Source: an uncultured Sphingorhabdus sp.
GTDB taxonomy: Bacteria > Pseudomonadota > Alphaproteobacteria > Sphingomonadales > Sphingomonadaceae
DNA: 64,000 nt
Direction of reading: 5' to 3'
Assembly (NCBI GenBank): GCA_947492905.1
Contig: CANLOL010000001.1
Location: 908,578 to 972,577 of the forward strand
The notes under the pieces: generated by a model
The model's input: only the letters and a program-made list of their open reading frames with translations
The model's database searches: none
Told to the model about the DNA's origin: nothing
Made by a program: the position numbers and the translations under genes
Shown: in pieces, positions 26,996 to 37,292 of the stretch
How the letters are laid out: every line of letters begins with the position of its first letter
Numbering within the stretch: the first letter of the stretch is position 1

Positions 26996-29545
26996 ATGAG
27001 CGAACCAACACGTTTTAATCCGCACATTACTGATGCGCGGTGGCAAGAGCATTGGGATAAAGAAGGCACGTTTAACGCTGACGATAATAGTGATAAGCCA
27101 AAGTCTTATATATTAGAGATGTTCCCTTATCCCTCGGGACGCATTCATATTGGCCATGTTCGCAATTATACGATGGGCGATGTTCTGGCGCGTTATAAAC
27201 GCATGACGGGGCATGAAGTGCTGCATCCTATGGGTTGGGATGCTTTTGGTATGCCTGCTGAAAATGCTGCGATGGAGAAAAAGACGCATCCAGGCACTTG
27301 GACTCGCGAAAATATTGCCAACATGCGCGCGCAGCTAAAAAAATTGGGGTTTGCTCTGGATTGGAGCCGCGAAATAGCAACGTGTGAGCCCGAATATTAT
27401 GGCCAAGAACAAGCGTTATTTTTAGCCCTTTATAAAGCCGGATTAGTGTATCGCAAAGAAAGCAGCGTCAATTGGGACCCTGTCGATATGACCGTGCTTG
27501 CCAATGAGCAAGTCATTGATGGTTGCGGATGGCGCAGCGGTGCTCCCGTTGAGAAGCGCAAGCTAAGCCAATGGTTTTTGAAAATCACCGAATTTTCTGA
27601 CAATCTGCTCGATGGATTGGGCGATTTGAAAAATTGGCCTGATAAAGTGCGTTTGATGCAAGAAAATTGGATTGGCAAATCTAGCGGCCTGCAATTTCAT
27701 TTCGATCTTGAAAATAGTGTGACAAGCGATGATGGCACAATCGACAAAGTTGAGGTATTCTCTACGCGCCCTGATACTATTTTTGGCGCGAGTTTTGTCG
27801 CTATTGCTGCCGACCATCCGCTGGCGCAAAGCCTAGCTAAAGATAATCAACAGCTTAGCGATTTCTATGATGATTGCCGCAAAATGGGCACCACAGCTGC
27901 TGAGCTTGAAACGATGGAGAAAAAGGGTTTCGATACAGGGCTATCCGCTTTGCATCCGCTAGACCCAAGTTGGAAGCTTCCCGTATTTGTCGCCAATTTT
28001 GTGTTGATGGATTATGGCACAGGCGCAGTTTTTGGTGTGCCAGCGCATGACCAACGCGATTTAGATTTTGCCCGCAAATATATGCTACCCGTGACGCGCG
28101 TTGTTGCCAAAGATGGACAAGATGCGCCGATTGAAAATGAAGCCTTCACAGGCGAGGGGACAATCATCAATTCGCGCTTTTTGGATGGTATGGATATTGA
28201 ATCCGCCAAAAAAAGCGTGATTGATCGTGCAGAAAGTGAAAATTGGGGCAAGGCTCAAGTCACTTGGCGATTGCGTGATTGGGGCGTTTCGCGCCAGCGC
28301 TATTGGGGTACGCCGATACCGATCATTCATTGTGAAGACTGCGGTCCCGTGGCTGTTCCTAACGACCAATTGCCAATCGTCTTGCCCGAAGATGTAAGCT
28401 TTGACGTGCCGGGCAATCCGCTAGAGCGGCACCCAACATGGAGCAAGACCAATTGTCCAAGCTGCGGTAAAGCGGCGCGGCGCGAGACAGATACGCTCGA
28501 TACTTTTGCAGATAGTAGCTGGTATTTCCTTCGCTTTGCCAGCCAGCCAGCGGATAAACCCTTTGATCGGGACTTGGTCGAAAAATGGATGCCAGTCGAT
28601 CAATATATTGGCGGTATTGAGCATGCGATTTTGCATCTATTATATGCGCGTTTTTGGACGCGGGCATTGGCGCATATTGATATGCTGGATGTCAAAGAGC
28701 CGTTTGAAAGCCTGTTTACGCAGGGCATGGTGACGCATGAGACTTATTCGCGCAAAGCCGAGGGCGATGCGAAGCCAACTTATTTCAGCCCCGATGAAAT
28801 TAACCGCACATCAGAGAGCGCAACATTGCTATCCGATGGCAGCAATGTTGATATTGGACGCGTCATTAAAATGTCCAAGTCCAAGAAAAATGTTGTCGAT
28901 CCCGATGAAATTATCGATCAATATGGGGCCGATGCTGTGCGTTGGTTCATGCTATCGGACAGCCCACCCGAACGTGATCTGCCTTGGTCCGAAGCCGGTA
29001 TAGAGGGATGCTGGCGTTTTGTGCAACGTCTATGGCGTCTGAAAACTCTTATTAGCGATGATGGCGGTTCTGATGATAAAGATTTGATGCGCAAAATGCA
29101 TCAGAGCATCGCAGGCGTAGGAGAGGATATCGAAGCCTTAGCCTTTAACAAAGCGGTTGCGAAAATATATGGTCTGGTAAATGCGATTGAAAAAGCAAAA
29201 CCCTCTGCAAGCCGCGATGAGGCGATTAAAATCGCCTTTATGTTAAGTGCTCCTATGGTGCCGCATATCGCCGAACAAGCATGGAGCGAGATGGGCGAGA
29301 CGGGCCTTATTTCCAATGCTGCATGGCCCGATTTTGATGAAACCATGCTGACCGAAGATGAAATCACGGTGGTGATTCAGATAAAGGGTAAGGTGAAAGA
29401 TAAAGTTCAAATTGCCCCTGGAATGGCAAATGATGAATTAGAAGCCCTTGCGCTTGGACGCGATAAGGTGCAGCATATCATTGATGGTGCGCCGATACGC
29501 AAAGTGATTGTCGTTCCTGATCGTTTGGTCAATATCGTAATATAA
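26996..29545 (+). CDS. leuS: leucyl-tRNA synthetase
   Basis: 849 aa from the ATG at 26996; the longer frame from 26960 overlaps the DUF3576 gene. Class I signature IHIGHVRN (HIGH) near the N-terminus and IKMSKSKKN (KMSKS) near residue 625 are intact, with the zinc-ribbon cysteines (CEDCGP, CPSCGK) and the CP1 editing domain in between. It charges tRNA-Leu with leucine. It is co-transcribed with DUF3576, lptE and holA, an order common in alphaproteobacteria. Confidence 0.98.
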   Translation: MSEPTRFNPHITDARWQEHWDKEGTFNADDNSDKPKSYILEMFPYPSGRIHIGHVRNYTMGDVLARYKRMTGHEVLHPMGWDAFGMPAENAAMEKKTHPGTWTRENIANMRAQLKKLGFALDWSREIATCEPEYYGQEQALFLALYKAGLVYRKESSVNWDPVDMTVLANEQVIDGCGWRSGAPVEKRKLSQWFLKITEFSDNLLDGLGDLKNWPDKVRLMQENWIGKSSGLQFHFDLENSVTSDDGTIDKVEVFSTRPDTIFGASFVAIAADHPLAQSLAKDNQQLSDFYDDCRKMGTTAAELETMEKKGFDTGLSALHPLDPSWKLPVFVANFVLMDYGTGAVFGVPAHDQRDLDFARKYMLPVTRVVAKDGQDAPIENEAFTGEGTIINSRFLDGMDIESAKKSVIDRAESENWGKAQVTWRLRDWGVSRQRYWGTPIPIIHCEDCGPVAVPNDQLPIVLPEDVSFDVPGNPLERHPTWSKTNCPSCGKAARRETDTLDTFADSSWYFLRFASQPADKPFDRDLVEKWMPVDQYIGGIEHAILHLLYARFWTRALAHIDMLDVKEPFESLFTQGMVTHETYSRKAEGDAKPTYFSPDEINRTSESATLLSDGSNVDIGRVIKMSKSKKNVVDPDEIIDQYGADAVRWFMLSDSPPERDLPWSEAGIEGCWRFVQRLWRLKTLISDDGGSDDKDLMRKMHQSIAGVGEDIEALAFNKAVAKIYGLVNAIEKAKPSASRDEAIKIAFMLSAPMVPHIAEQAWSEMGETGLISNAAWPDFDETMLTEDEITVVIQIKGKVKDKVQIAPGMANDELEALALGRDKVQHIIDGAPIRKVIVVPDRLVNIVI

Positions 29546-29553
29546 GGTTTATT

Positions 29554-30048
29554 ATGCGGAAATTAAATGCATCATTTTTGATTATCCTGCTGCTCTCGCT
29601 TTCCGCTTGTGGCTTAAAACCGCTCTATGGTGACGGGCGTAATGGTGCTGTTTCCTCTGTATTAGGTCAAGTCACAGTTGACCCTATTGAGGGCAAAAAT
29701 GGTTGGCTGATGACCAATGCGCTCAATGATCGCCTTGATGCTGCAAAAAGCAGCGACGCAGTCTATAGGTTGGTGGTTGTATTGGATGATCAGATAGAGG
29801 GATTTGGGGTGCGCGCCGATGATACCGTCACCCGAGAGCGGCGCACATTACGCGCCCGTTATCAATTGGTAGAATTGACTAGCGGTAATATATTATTGGA
29901 TGCAACAGCCGGCAGTGATGCTGGTATTGATGTAGTGAGCAGCGAATTTGCAACGATTGCTGCCGAAGATACTGCGCTTGAAAATCTATCGCAAATTGTG
30001 GCCGACAAAATCATATCGCGCTTGTCGCTATTTGCTCTTGAACGTTAA
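29554..30048 (+). CDS. lptE: LPS-assembly lipoprotein LptE
   Basis: 164 aa with lipobox LSAC (Cys19) followed by GLKPLYG, the usual LptE start. It plugs the LptD barrel that inserts lipopolysaccharide in the outer membrane. The place between leuS and holA supports the call, since sequence similarity in this family is low. It is followed by holA after 2 bases. Confidence 0.9.
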   Translation: MRKLNASFLIILLLSLSACGLKPLYGDGRNGAVSSVLGQVTVDPIEGKNGWLMTNALNDRLDAAKSSDAVYRLVVVLDDQIEGFGVRADDTVTRERRTLRARYQLVELTSGNILLDATAGSDAGIDVVSSEFATIAAEDTALENLSQIVADKIISRLSLFALER

Positions 30049-30050
30049 AT

Positions 30051-31127
30051 ATGGCTGAGGGGCTATCCGAGCCGCAGTTAATGAATGCGATGGACAAACC
30101 CAATGGCCCACGAATGCTGTTGGTTTTTGGTCCTGATGAAACGGCGGCCCATGCCATTGCCATGAATATGGCGAAAAAATTATCGCATATGGAGCGTGTT
30201 GATTTAGATGGCGATATGCTGAAATCAGAACCAGCCTTATTGGCCGATGAAGCATCTTCACAATCTTTATTTGGGGACAAGCGTTATATTAGATTATCCT
30301 TGAAGCGCGATGAGGCTATGCCAGCGATTGAAAATTTAATGGATGTCGAAATAGCCGAAAATATTGTCATTGCGACAGCAGGTAATTTGACTAAGGCCAG
30401 CAAATTGAGGAAATTAGCGCAAAGCTCGCCGCATATTGCCTATCATATTTGCTATCAAGCCAATGAACGCGATTTGGTGCCGCTGTTGGTGGATGATGCG
30501 CGTGCCAAAGGGCTTAAGCTTGATCGAAGCCTAGCATCGCAAATTGCTAAAAGCTGCAATAATAACCGTGTTTTGGCCTTGATTGAGGTGGAAAAATTAT
30601 CGCTTTATTATGATGCACCAATCAGTGATGAGATGTCCAATGGAGCGCCCTCTGGTAATTTGATAGAAGCGCTAAAAGAAGATTTTGAGAAATTATCTGC
30701 TGATGCTGCTGCTGATAATCAAGGGGATTTGATTAATGCAATATTGAGCGGCAATATAAAGCAATCGGGGGATCAATTGTGCGAAGCGCGCGAGGCAGGC
30801 CTGAATGCTATATCTGTTGTGCGGGCTTTGCAGCGCAGAATAACAATGTTGGCAGCTATGCGACCACAGGTGGATGGCGGGCGTAGCGCTGCAGAGGTAG
30901 TTAAGAGAAACCCGGCTATTTTCTGGAAAGAAGAAAGCGTTGTCGCGATACAATTGACCACATGGACTTCGCAGAGATTGGCCGCATTGATAAGTCATTT
31001 GCTAAAAATGGAAGGTGAAATTATGGCCGCTAAAGCTGAGTTTTCGCCGATATTATTAGAACAAGAGTTGATACGTATCGCTAGGGCTGCGGCAAGCACA
31101 AGACGCAAAAATAACGCTTATTCGTAA
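30051..31127 (+). CDS. holA: DNA polymerase III delta subunit
   Basis: 358 aa. The AAA+-like N-terminal domain (MLLVFGPDETAAHAIAMNMAKKL), the middle region with SLFGDKRYIRLSL, and the all-helical collar domain (GDQLCEAREAGLNAISVVRALQRRITML) match the clamp-loader delta subunit. It opens the beta clamp during loading. Its last 10 bases overlap the end of the converging DUF4402 gene. Confidence 0.93.
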   Translation: MAEGLSEPQLMNAMDKPNGPRMLLVFGPDETAAHAIAMNMAKKLSHMERVDLDGDMLKSEPALLADEASSQSLFGDKRYIRLSLKRDEAMPAIENLMDVEIAENIVIATAGNLTKASKLRKLAQSSPHIAYHICYQANERDLVPLLVDDARAKGLKLDRSLASQIAKSCNNNRVLALIEVEKLSLYYDAPISDEMSNGAPSGNLIEALKEDFEKLSADAAADNQGDLINAILSGNIKQSGDQLCEAREAGLNAISVVRALQRRITMLAAMRPQVDGGRSAAEVVKRNPAIFWKEESVVAIQLTTWTSQRLAALISHLLKMEGEIMAAKAEFSPILLEQELIRIARAAASTRRKNNAYS

Positions 31128-31666
31128 TTTACCGTAATTGGTATACGGCCCCGAAAACGCCCTGATGCATCGCCATTGACGATTAAATCACCACCAAAGG
31201 AAAACCGCAATTCGCCTGCAAAATCTAGGCGAGGAATTGGCGGTAAGTCTGTGCGTAGGGATTGGATGTCAATCTGCCCGCCCTTGTTCGAACGCATGGT
31301 AATGGAGTTAGGCATTTCAATATAAACCTCTCGGCCCGGTTCCCCCGTGATGCGTACCGATCCTGCCACGGCATATCCGCCCAAATCAACCAATTGACCG
31401 GCAATCTGCTTTTGACCATTGCGCTCATTTACGGCGATACGGCCTTGGCCTCTGCCCGATAGAGCGGCGCGGCTAAAATTCAAATTGGTGGTAATTTCAA
31501 TTTTAATTGGGATGATTTTCTCTTCTATTTCTTCGGTCTGCGGCGCGTTGCAAAGACGACAGCCATTGGCATTAACGCTAGAAGAAAGCGATAATGCAAT
31601 GAATATGCTTGATAGTGCATAGCAAGAGAATGAAATTCCACCCATTATCAAAGTATCGACGAACAT
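31118..31666 (-). CDS. secreted DUF4402-type protein
   Basis: 182 aa with an N-terminal signal (CYALSSIFIALSLSSSVNANG). The beta-rich body has NFSRAALSGRGQGRIAVNERNG, VRITGEPGREVYIEMPNSI, and a C-terminus RFRGRIPITVNYE typical of DUF4402, a pilin- or adhesin-like beta-sandwich family of alphaproteobacteria. A Cys pair (CRLC) lies just after the signal. It is likely exported or on the surface; its role is unknown. It converges on holA with a 10-bp overlap. Confidence 0.75.
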   Translation of the reverse strand: MFVDTLIMGGISFSCYALSSIFIALSLSSSVNANGCRLCNAPQTEEIEEKIIPIKIEITTNLNFSRAALSGRGQGRIAVNERNGQKQIAGQLVDLGGYAVAGSVRITGEPGREVYIEMPNSITMRSNKGGQIDIQSLRTDLPPIPRLDFAGELRFSFGGDLIVNGDASGRFRGRIPITVNYE

Positions 31667-31754
31667 TCTAAATATTTAGTTAAGATGTATATCCGATTGC
31701 CTCCAATATAGAGGCATATCTTGATTAATATATATAAAGGCATATCTATAATGC

Positions 31755-32147
31755 ATGAATGATAAAGATATAACAGACGAGCAATGGCGCGAGCGTCTAA
31801 CCGCGCAGCAATATGCTACATTACGCCAAGGTGGAACCGATAGAGCTTTTACAGGCTTACTGCTTAATGAGAAAAGAGAGGGTGAATATCTGTGCGCAGG
31901 ATGCGGTACAGCATTATTCCATTCGGATACCAAATATGACAGCGGCAGCGGTTGGCCTAGCTTTACCGATGTAATGAACCAAGAGCAGGTGACCTTGATT
32001 ACCGATCATAGACTTGGCATGGTAAGAACAGAGGTTAAATGCGGCAATTGTGATGGCCATTTGGGCCATGTATTCCCCGATGGCCCAGCAGAAAATGGTC
32101 TTAGATATTGTATCAATAGTAGCGCGCTTACTTTTGACGATGATTAG
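31755..32147 (+). CDS. msrB: peptide-methionine (R)-S-oxide reductase
   Basis: 130 aa, complete. Zinc-binding pairs Cys47/Cys50 (LCAGCG) and Cys96/Cys99 (CGNCDGHLGHVF) and the catalytic Cys119 (RYCINSSAL) are all present. It reduces the R isomer of methionine sulfoxide in proteins. It is a single gene with no signal peptide, so it acts in the cytoplasm. Confidence 0.97.
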   Translation: MNDKDITDEQWRERLTAQQYATLRQGGTDRAFTGLLLNEKREGEYLCAGCGTALFHSDTKYDSGSGWPSFTDVMNQEQVTLITDHRLGMVRTEVKCGNCDGHLGHVFPDGPAENGLRYCINSSALTFDDD

Positions 32148-32261
32148 GCGTTCATAATAGGGCAATGTAAAAAGATTAATCTACTCTAAGTTACATTCTA
32201 ACTGTAACATTTAGGGTGAAATTAGCTTGTTATGCGCGTTATAATAATTAATGGTGTTTGA

Positions 32262-34367
32262 ATGGGGAAAGCTAAATCAAAAAAATCCTCTAGTGGATTT
32301 ATAGGAAGATGGTTTAAGCGCCTCTTTATCATTGGACTGTTGCTCGCCATTATTGGCGCAATAGTGGCCGGTGTATTTGTATCAATAGCCCGCTCTGAAT
32401 TGCAAAGCTTTGAGGAATTGAAGCAATCGCCCAATGGACAGATGATCCGTGTTAGGGCCTCTGATGGCACTATCATACAGACATTAGGCCCCAGTTTTGG
32501 CCGTTGGCTATCCATTGACGATATCCCTGAAAATATGAAAGATGCGATGGTCGCGGTTGAGGATCGCCGCTTTGAATATCATTATGGCGTTGATCCAATT
32601 GGTATTGCCAGATCATTTTATGAACGTTTTCAAGCCGGACGTTTCACACAAGGCGGATCGACAATAACTCAGCAATTGGCGCGTAATTTGTTCCTGAATA
32701 ATAATCGCACCTTCACGCGTAAAATCCGTGAAATGATATTGGCTACCGCGATGGAGACCAAATTTTCCAAAGAACAAATCTTGGAACTTTATCTCAATAA
32801 AGTATATTTTGGCGGCGGGGCTTATGGCGTTGATGCAGCAAGCCGCACATTTTTTGATCATAGTGCTACCGAATTGAGCTTAGCAGAATCGGCTATCATC
32901 GCTGGTCTTGTGAAAGCGCCGTCCAACTATTCGCCCACTGCTGATGCGCAAGCGGCTATTGATAGAGCTTCTGTTGTTGTAGAGGTGATGCAAGATGCTG
33001 GCATGATTACCGCAGCGCAGGCCAATGAGGTGAAGCCAGCAGAAGTTAAATTAGCGGCTGATAAACCACAAAATAGCGTGCGCTATTTCACCGATCATGC
33101 GCTGCCTTTGTTGGATAATTTAATCGAAGAGACTGAAAAACCAATTGATGTATGGACCACGATTGATTTGCGTTTGCAGCGCGCTGCGACAAATGCGATA
33201 CGCTCTAACGTGCCGCGCGGCGTTCAGGGTGCATTAGTATCTATGGACCGTGATGGCGCAGTTTTGGCGATGGTTGGCGGGGCTGATTATGTTGCTAGCA
33301 ATTATAATAGAGCCGTAACAGCGGTTCGACAGCCCGGTTCTTCATGGAAATTATTTGTATATTTGACGGCATTAGAGGCTGGTTTGCGCCCCGATGATTT
33401 GGTTGTCGATGAACCCGTTGAGATTAATGGTTGGGTTCCGCGTAATAGCGGTGATCGATATGCAGGCACTATTTCATTAAAAACAGCATTCACTTTTTCA
33501 AAAAACACCATTGCAGCTCAAATCGGCAATGAATTTGGAACATCTACCATTGCAGGTATGGCGCGGCGCATGGGCATAACTACGCCGATAAATACTTCAC
33601 CTGCTATGGTATTGGGATCTTCGGAAACACGGGTTATCGAAATGGTGCGTGCCTATGCGATTGTTGGCAATGAGGGCCGAGATGTTGAGCCTTATTTCAT
33701 CACCAAGGTTACCACTATTGATGATGATATTCTCTACCAACATCGTAAATCTACTTCTAAACAAATTTTGGAAGATTGGGTCGCAGCAGGTATGACAGAT
33801 TTAATGTCAAATGCTGTGGAGGTTGGCACGGGCCGCGCGGCACAAATCGGCAGACCTACGGCAGGTAAAACAGGCACTACATCCAGCAACAAAGATGGCT
33901 GGTTCTTAGGGTTTTCTAGCGGTATCACAACAGGTGTGTGGATGGGCCGCGATGATGCTAAACCAGTGGGCGGATTAGAAGGTGGCCGATCACCTGCACG
34001 CGCATTTTCTTCTTATATGCGGGCAGCGGTATCGGGACGACCAGCTTCGCAATTTGCCCTAGTGGAATATCCAGAACGCGAAGATGATGAGAATGCATTG
34101 GCTTTCGGAAATGAAGAAGAAAATCTCTTCATTGATGAAAATGGTATGCCATTAGAAGGCCTGCCTGAATTGGGTGCTGACGGCGGCTTGCAAGGAACAG
34201 AGCCTGAATTATTGGATGAAGGATGGATAGACCGCGTATTGGGAAGGCAAAGTGATGCACCAGATGCACCAGCCACGCCAAGCCAACCAGAGCTGCAGGC
34301 GCCCAAACCAGAGCAAGCTGTTAGGCCGGAATCGATAGATGATCTGCTAGCCCCTGATAATAATTAA
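32262..34367 (+). CDS. class A penicillin-binding protein (PBP1A family)
   Basis: 701 aa. One N-terminal membrane anchor (LFIIGLLLAIIGAIVAGVFV, 21-40) precedes the glycosyltransferase domain with EDRRFEYHYG (Glu100) and GGSTITQQLARNLFL. The transpeptidase domain has the active-site Ser in RQPGSSWKLF (SxxK), SKNT (SxN) and KTGTT. A Pro/Ala-rich C-terminal tail of about 70 residues is probably disordered. It polymerises and cross-links peptidoglycan in the periplasm. It is shorter than the roughly 800-aa E. coli PBP1A and seems to lack its extra OB-fold insert. Confidence 0.95.
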   Translation: MGKAKSKKSSSGFIGRWFKRLFIIGLLLAIIGAIVAGVFVSIARSELQSFEELKQSPNGQMIRVRASDGTIIQTLGPSFGRWLSIDDIPENMKDAMVAVEDRRFEYHYGVDPIGIARSFYERFQAGRFTQGGSTITQQLARNLFLNNNRTFTRKIREMILATAMETKFSKEQILELYLNKVYFGGGAYGVDAASRTFFDHSATELSLAESAIIAGLVKAPSNYSPTADAQAAIDRASVVVEVMQDAGMITAAQANEVKPAEVKLAADKPQNSVRYFTDHALPLLDNLIEETEKPIDVWTTIDLRLQRAATNAIRSNVPRGVQGALVSMDRDGAVLAMVGGADYVASNYNRAVTAVRQPGSSWKLFVYLTALEAGLRPDDLVVDEPVEINGWVPRNSGDRYAGTISLKTAFTFSKNTIAAQIGNEFGTSTIAGMARRMGITTPINTSPAMVLGSSETRVIEMVRAYAIVGNEGRDVEPYFITKVTTIDDDILYQHRKSTSKQILEDWVAAGMTDLMSNAVEVGTGRAAQIGRPTAGKTGTTSSNKDGWFLGFSSGITTGVWMGRDDAKPVGGLEGGRSPARAFSSYMRAAVSGRPASQFALVEYPEREDDENALAFGNEEENLFIDENGMPLEGLPELGADGGLQGTEPELLDEGWIDRVLGRQSDAPDAPATPSQPELQAPKPEQAVRPESIDDLLAPDNN

Positions 34368-34421
34368 ATTTTCAAGAGATAGCATGATATCATGGTCATA
34401 TTATTATTTGGGCCTAAAATA

Positions 34422-34853
34422 TTAAAAACCTCTATAGCCCAAATCTTTGTCAGATTTTTCGATTAGAGATTCAAACTCTGCGAGCAATTTTTCAGCTTCT
34501 TCTGTGCTGCCAACCATTTTGGCAAGAGCATCACGAAATTTTGCATTATTTTTGCTTACTTCATAACCCAATTCAGCTGGGCCTTCATCTAATGTGAATA
34601 TGGCCACATGATCCCATTCGCCAGAGAGCATCCAAATATCGATTACAGGGTCTAATCCTGCGGCTATATCAGCTTCTTTGAAGATTTCGGCTAATTCTGC
34701 TGCTCTATTTTTGCTGCCATTTTTATATTTGAAATAAGCAACTTGATGATAACTATTGGCATCTCTTTTAAGAGCTTGATATTCCTGCGCTGCTATTGGT
34801 TGGAATGAAACTGTCATTGAAGCCAATGCGATAGCCGATAGAAAATATTTCAT
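34422..34853 (-). CDS. small periplasmic protein of unknown function
   Basis: 143 aa with a clear signal peptide (MKYFLSAIALASMTVSFQPIAAQ). The mature part has YFKYKNGSKNRAAELAEIF, WMLSGEWDHVAIFTLDEGP and a long helical C-terminus. The pattern of strand-helix-strand with EWDHVAIFTL is reminiscent of dimeric alpha-beta barrel (ABM-like) proteins, but I cannot name a family. It is a stand-alone gene converging on the PBP gene. Confidence 0.7.
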   Translation of the reverse strand: MKYFLSAIALASMTVSFQPIAAQEYQALKRDANSYHQVAYFKYKNGSKNRAAELAEIFKEADIAAGLDPVIDIWMLSGEWDHVAIFTLDEGPAELGYEVSKNNAKFRDALAKMVGSTEEAEKLLAEFESLIEKSDKDLGYRGF

Positions 34854-34990
34854 ATTTAACTCTCCTTACTGATGGATGATAATATTTACTAGCATAGATT
34901 AGCACAATGTCACGGGATCAAATTCATTAGAATTTTCTATTAAGTTTTGCGAATAGGCTTGATTTATGGCTGTAAAATAGCCATTACTCT

Positions 34991-35013
34991 AATAAGAGTG
35001 AATCATTCTTATT
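34991..35013. promoter_or_regulatory. 23-bp near-perfect palindrome upstream of the suf operon
   Basis: AATAAGAGTGA (34991-35001), one central A, then TCATTCTTATT (35003-35013) form arms that match at 10 of 11 positions. It ends 36 bp before the sufR-type start. It is a likely operator for the Rrf2 regulator it precedes, or for an iron regulator. Confidence 0.6.
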
Positions 35014-35049
35014 AACGATTCCCAGCGTATAGTAATTAAAGGTGATGAA

Positions 35050-35514
35050 ATGCGTCTATCAAATATGGCCGATTATGCTGTTGTAATGATGTGCGCTGCT
35101 GCTCGTCATTGTGGTGGCACGCGCGTTTCCGCGACTGATTTGGCAAATGAAACGGGCATCGCTCTGCCTACTACTCAAAAATTAGTGACCCTATTAAGCA
35201 AAGCAGCTTTGCTAACCTCTGTGCGCGGAACAGGCGGCGGTATTAGTCTTGCTCGCCCTGCTGCTGCGATAAATTTAGCGGACATCATAGAGGCTATAGA
35301 AGGGCCAATTGCTATGACCGTCTGTGTTAATGGGGATGGCCAATGCGGTATGGAAAATAATTGTATGGTCAAACCGCATTGGGGCCTTGTGAATGCATCG
35401 ATACGCAGCACATTGGCTAACATCAGTTTGATTGCACTTTCGAAAACCGGTGCACCATCAAAAACGGGTGTATCTGATCTACATGCCCATCAATCTGAGC
35501 AAATTTCCGCTTAA
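35050..35514 (+). CDS. Rrf2-family SUF operon regulator
   Basis: 154 aa. The winged helix-turn-helix at the N-terminus (RVSATDLANETGIALPTTQKLVTLLSKAALL, then RGTGGGISLARP) is typical of Rrf2/IscR proteins. Three cysteines (Cys92, Cys99 and Cys105, spaced CX6CX5C) can hold an Fe-S cluster. This matches the alphaproteobacterial SUF regulator that represses sufBCDS when clusters are sufficient. It is first in the operon and is preceded by the palindrome at 34991. Confidence 0.93.
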   Translation: MRLSNMADYAVVMMCAAARHCGGTRVSATDLANETGIALPTTQKLVTLLSKAALLTSVRGTGGGISLARPAAAINLADIIEAIEGPIAMTVCVNGDGQCGMENNCMVKPHWGLVNASIRSTLANISLIALSKTGAPSKTGVSDLHAHQSEQISA

Positions 35515-35550
35515 ATATAGCAATGCCAATCATGCCGTGGACAAGAAATT

Positions 35551-37065
35551 ATGAATGATAAAGTTTTAAACGAAGAACAGCGCCGCGCCGAAGAACGCGC
35601 CGAAATGAATGCAGAGGCGCAGGCAGCGGCTGATGCGGCTTCGACCTATGAGCATGGTTGGTCATCCGATATTGAGCAAGATTTTGCTGAAAAAGGCCTA
35701 ACCGAAGATACGGTTCGTTTTATTTCGGGCAAAAAGGGTGAGCCGGAATGGATGCTCGATTGGCGCCTAAAAGCATTTCGTATGTGGGAGAAAATGGAGA
35801 GCCCCGATTGGGCCAAAGTCAATTTTCCTGCCATCGATTATCAAGATGCTTATTATTATGCCGAGCCTAAGGCTAAGCCTAAGCTTAATTCGCTGGATGA
35901 AGTCGATCCTGAAATTTTGCGCATATATGAAAAGCTTGGCATTCCGATTGAGGAGCAAAAGGTTCTCGCTGGCGTAGAAGGTGCGCGCAAAGTGGCCGTT
36001 GATGCTGTGTTCGATAGCGTTTCCGTGGCGACCACATTCCGCGAAGAATTGGAAAGTGCTGGCGTAATATTCCGCAGCATTTCCGAAGCCATTAAAGAAT
36101 ATCCTGATCTGGTGAAAAAATATCTCGGCAAAGTCGTGCCAATGAAGGATAATTATTTTGCGACGCTCAATTGCGCGGTTTTCTCTGATGGGACATTTGT
36201 TTATATCCCCAAAGGCGTGCGTTGCCCGATGGAGCTGTCCACATATTTTCGTATCAATGCAGAAAATACAGGCCAGTTTGAACGGACTTTGATTGTCGCC
36301 GATGAAGGCAGCTATGTTAGCTATCTTGAAGGCTGTACTGCGCCAATGCGCGATGAAAATCAATTGCATGCTGCCGTTGTTGAATTGGTGGCGATGGATG
36401 ATGCCGAGATTAAATATAGCACCGTGCAAAATTGGTATCCCGGTGATGAAAATGGCAAAGGCGGTATCTATAATTTCGTGACCAAGCGCGGCCTATGCCA
36501 AGGCAAGAACAGCAAGATTAGTTGGACCCAAGTGGAAACGGGCAGCGCGGTAACTTGGAAATATCCAAGCTGCGTTTTAAATGGTGAAAATAGTGTGGGT
36601 GAATTTTATTCAGTCGCGCTCACCAATAATTATCAGCAGGCCGATACTGGCACTAAAATGATCCATAATGGCAAAAATACCCGCTCTACCATCATCTCAA
36701 AAGGAATTAGCGCGGGTAAGTCTGATAATACGTATCGCGGTCTTGTGCGCGTGGGTGCCAATGCAGAAAATGTCCGTAATTTTACCCAATGCGATAGTCT
36801 GCTGCTCGGCGATCAATGCGGGGCGCATACTGTGCCCTATATAGAGGTAAAAAACCCAACCGCGACAATTGAGCATGAAGCAACAACGTCGAAAATCTCT
36901 GACGATCAAATGTTCTATGCACAGCAGCGCGGCCTAGATGAGGAAGAAGCGGTGGCATTGATCGTCAATGGTTTCGCCAAAGAAGTGCTGAAAGAATTGC
37001 CAATGGAATTTGCGGTTGAAGCGCAAAAGCTTCTCGCGATTAGCTTGGAAGGAAGCGTGGGCTAG
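35551..37065 (+). CDS. sufB: Fe-S cluster scaffold SufB
   Basis: 504 aa. The SufB core is clear: [33 protein letters not shown] (residues about 225-255), [34 protein letters not shown] (about 310-335) and the C-terminal [22 protein letters not shown]. It forms the SufBC2D scaffold on which Fe-S clusters are built. It begins with a 30-residue Glu/Ala-rich stretch. It is followed by an unusual 218-bp gap before sufC that holds a repeat element. Confidence 0.97.
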   Translation: MNDKVLNEEQRRAEERAEMNAEAQAAADAASTYEHGWSSDIEQDFAEKGLTEDTVRFISGKKGEPEWMLDWRLKAFRMWEKMESPDWAKVNFPAIDYQDAYYYAEPKAKPKLNSLDEVDPEILRIYEKLGIPIEEQKVLAGVEGARKVAVDAVFDSVSVATTFREELESAGVIFRSISEAIKEYPDLVKKYLGKVVPMKDNYFATLNCAVFSDGTFVYIPKGVRCPMELSTYFRINAENTGQFERTLIVADEGSYVSYLEGCTAPMRDENQLHAAVVELVAMDDAEIKYSTVQNWYPGDENGKGGIYNFVTKRGLCQGKNSKISWTQVETGSAVTWKYPSCVLNGENSVGEFYSVALTNNYQQADTGTKMIHNGKNTRSTIISKGISAGKSDNTYRGLVRVGANAENVRNFTQCDSLLLGDQCGAHTVPYIEVKNPTATIEHEATTSKISDDQMFYAQQRGLDEEEAVALIVNGFAKEVLKELPMEFAVEAQKLLAISLEGSVG

Positions 37066-37099
37066 CCTTATGTCACTGGACTTTTATCAAACACCATAT

Positions 37100-37190
37100 C
37101 GTCATGCTGAATTTATTTCAGCATCTATGGCGCGTGGGTTGATGATGGTTTGCGCGAAAAAATGGACCCTGAAACAAGTTCAGGGTGACG
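37100..37190. repeat. palindromic dispersed repeat element A (between sufB and sufC)
   Basis: Left arm TGCTGAATTTATTTCAGCA and right arm ACCCTGAAACAAGTTCAGGGT are each small hairpins, and are also inverted copies of each other with mismatches. GTCA and TGAC close the ends. A similar element lies at 41912-41987. This is the style of REP-like elements dispersed in sphingomonad genomes. I see no coding function; it may shape or process the suf transcript. Confidence 0.75.
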
Positions 37191-37219
37191 CGGTTATTGG
37201 ATTTGAAGGAATATAAATT

Positions 37220-37292
37220 ATTTTTAAAACCGCTCCTGAAGTGGCAGGTCGTGAAAAGCACAAGAAATATTTGAAAGAAGATAATGTTAAAA
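37220..37292 (+). pseudogene. short coding-like remnant between repeat A and sufC
   Basis: One frame reads FKTAPEVAGREKHKKYLKED and runs into the sufC start, ending just inside it. It lacks a start codon and has stops upstream. The composition looks like real protein, so the repeat may have replaced the front of a small gene, but chance cannot be excluded. Confidence 0.3.

Noticed and set aside
34406-34444. ATTTGGGC/GCCCAAAT inverted repeat between the PBP gene and the small periplasmic gene as a terminator
   Set aside because: The loop is 23 bases and no T-run follows on either strand, so it is too weak to call.
35767-36429. 220-codon open frame opposite sufB
   Set aside because: It mirrors sufB codons, has no ribosome site and low-quality composition; it is an antisense shadow.
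37101-37190. Repeat element A as an insertion sequence
   Set aside because: It is about 90 bp, has no transposase and no target duplication that I can see; REP-like element fits better.
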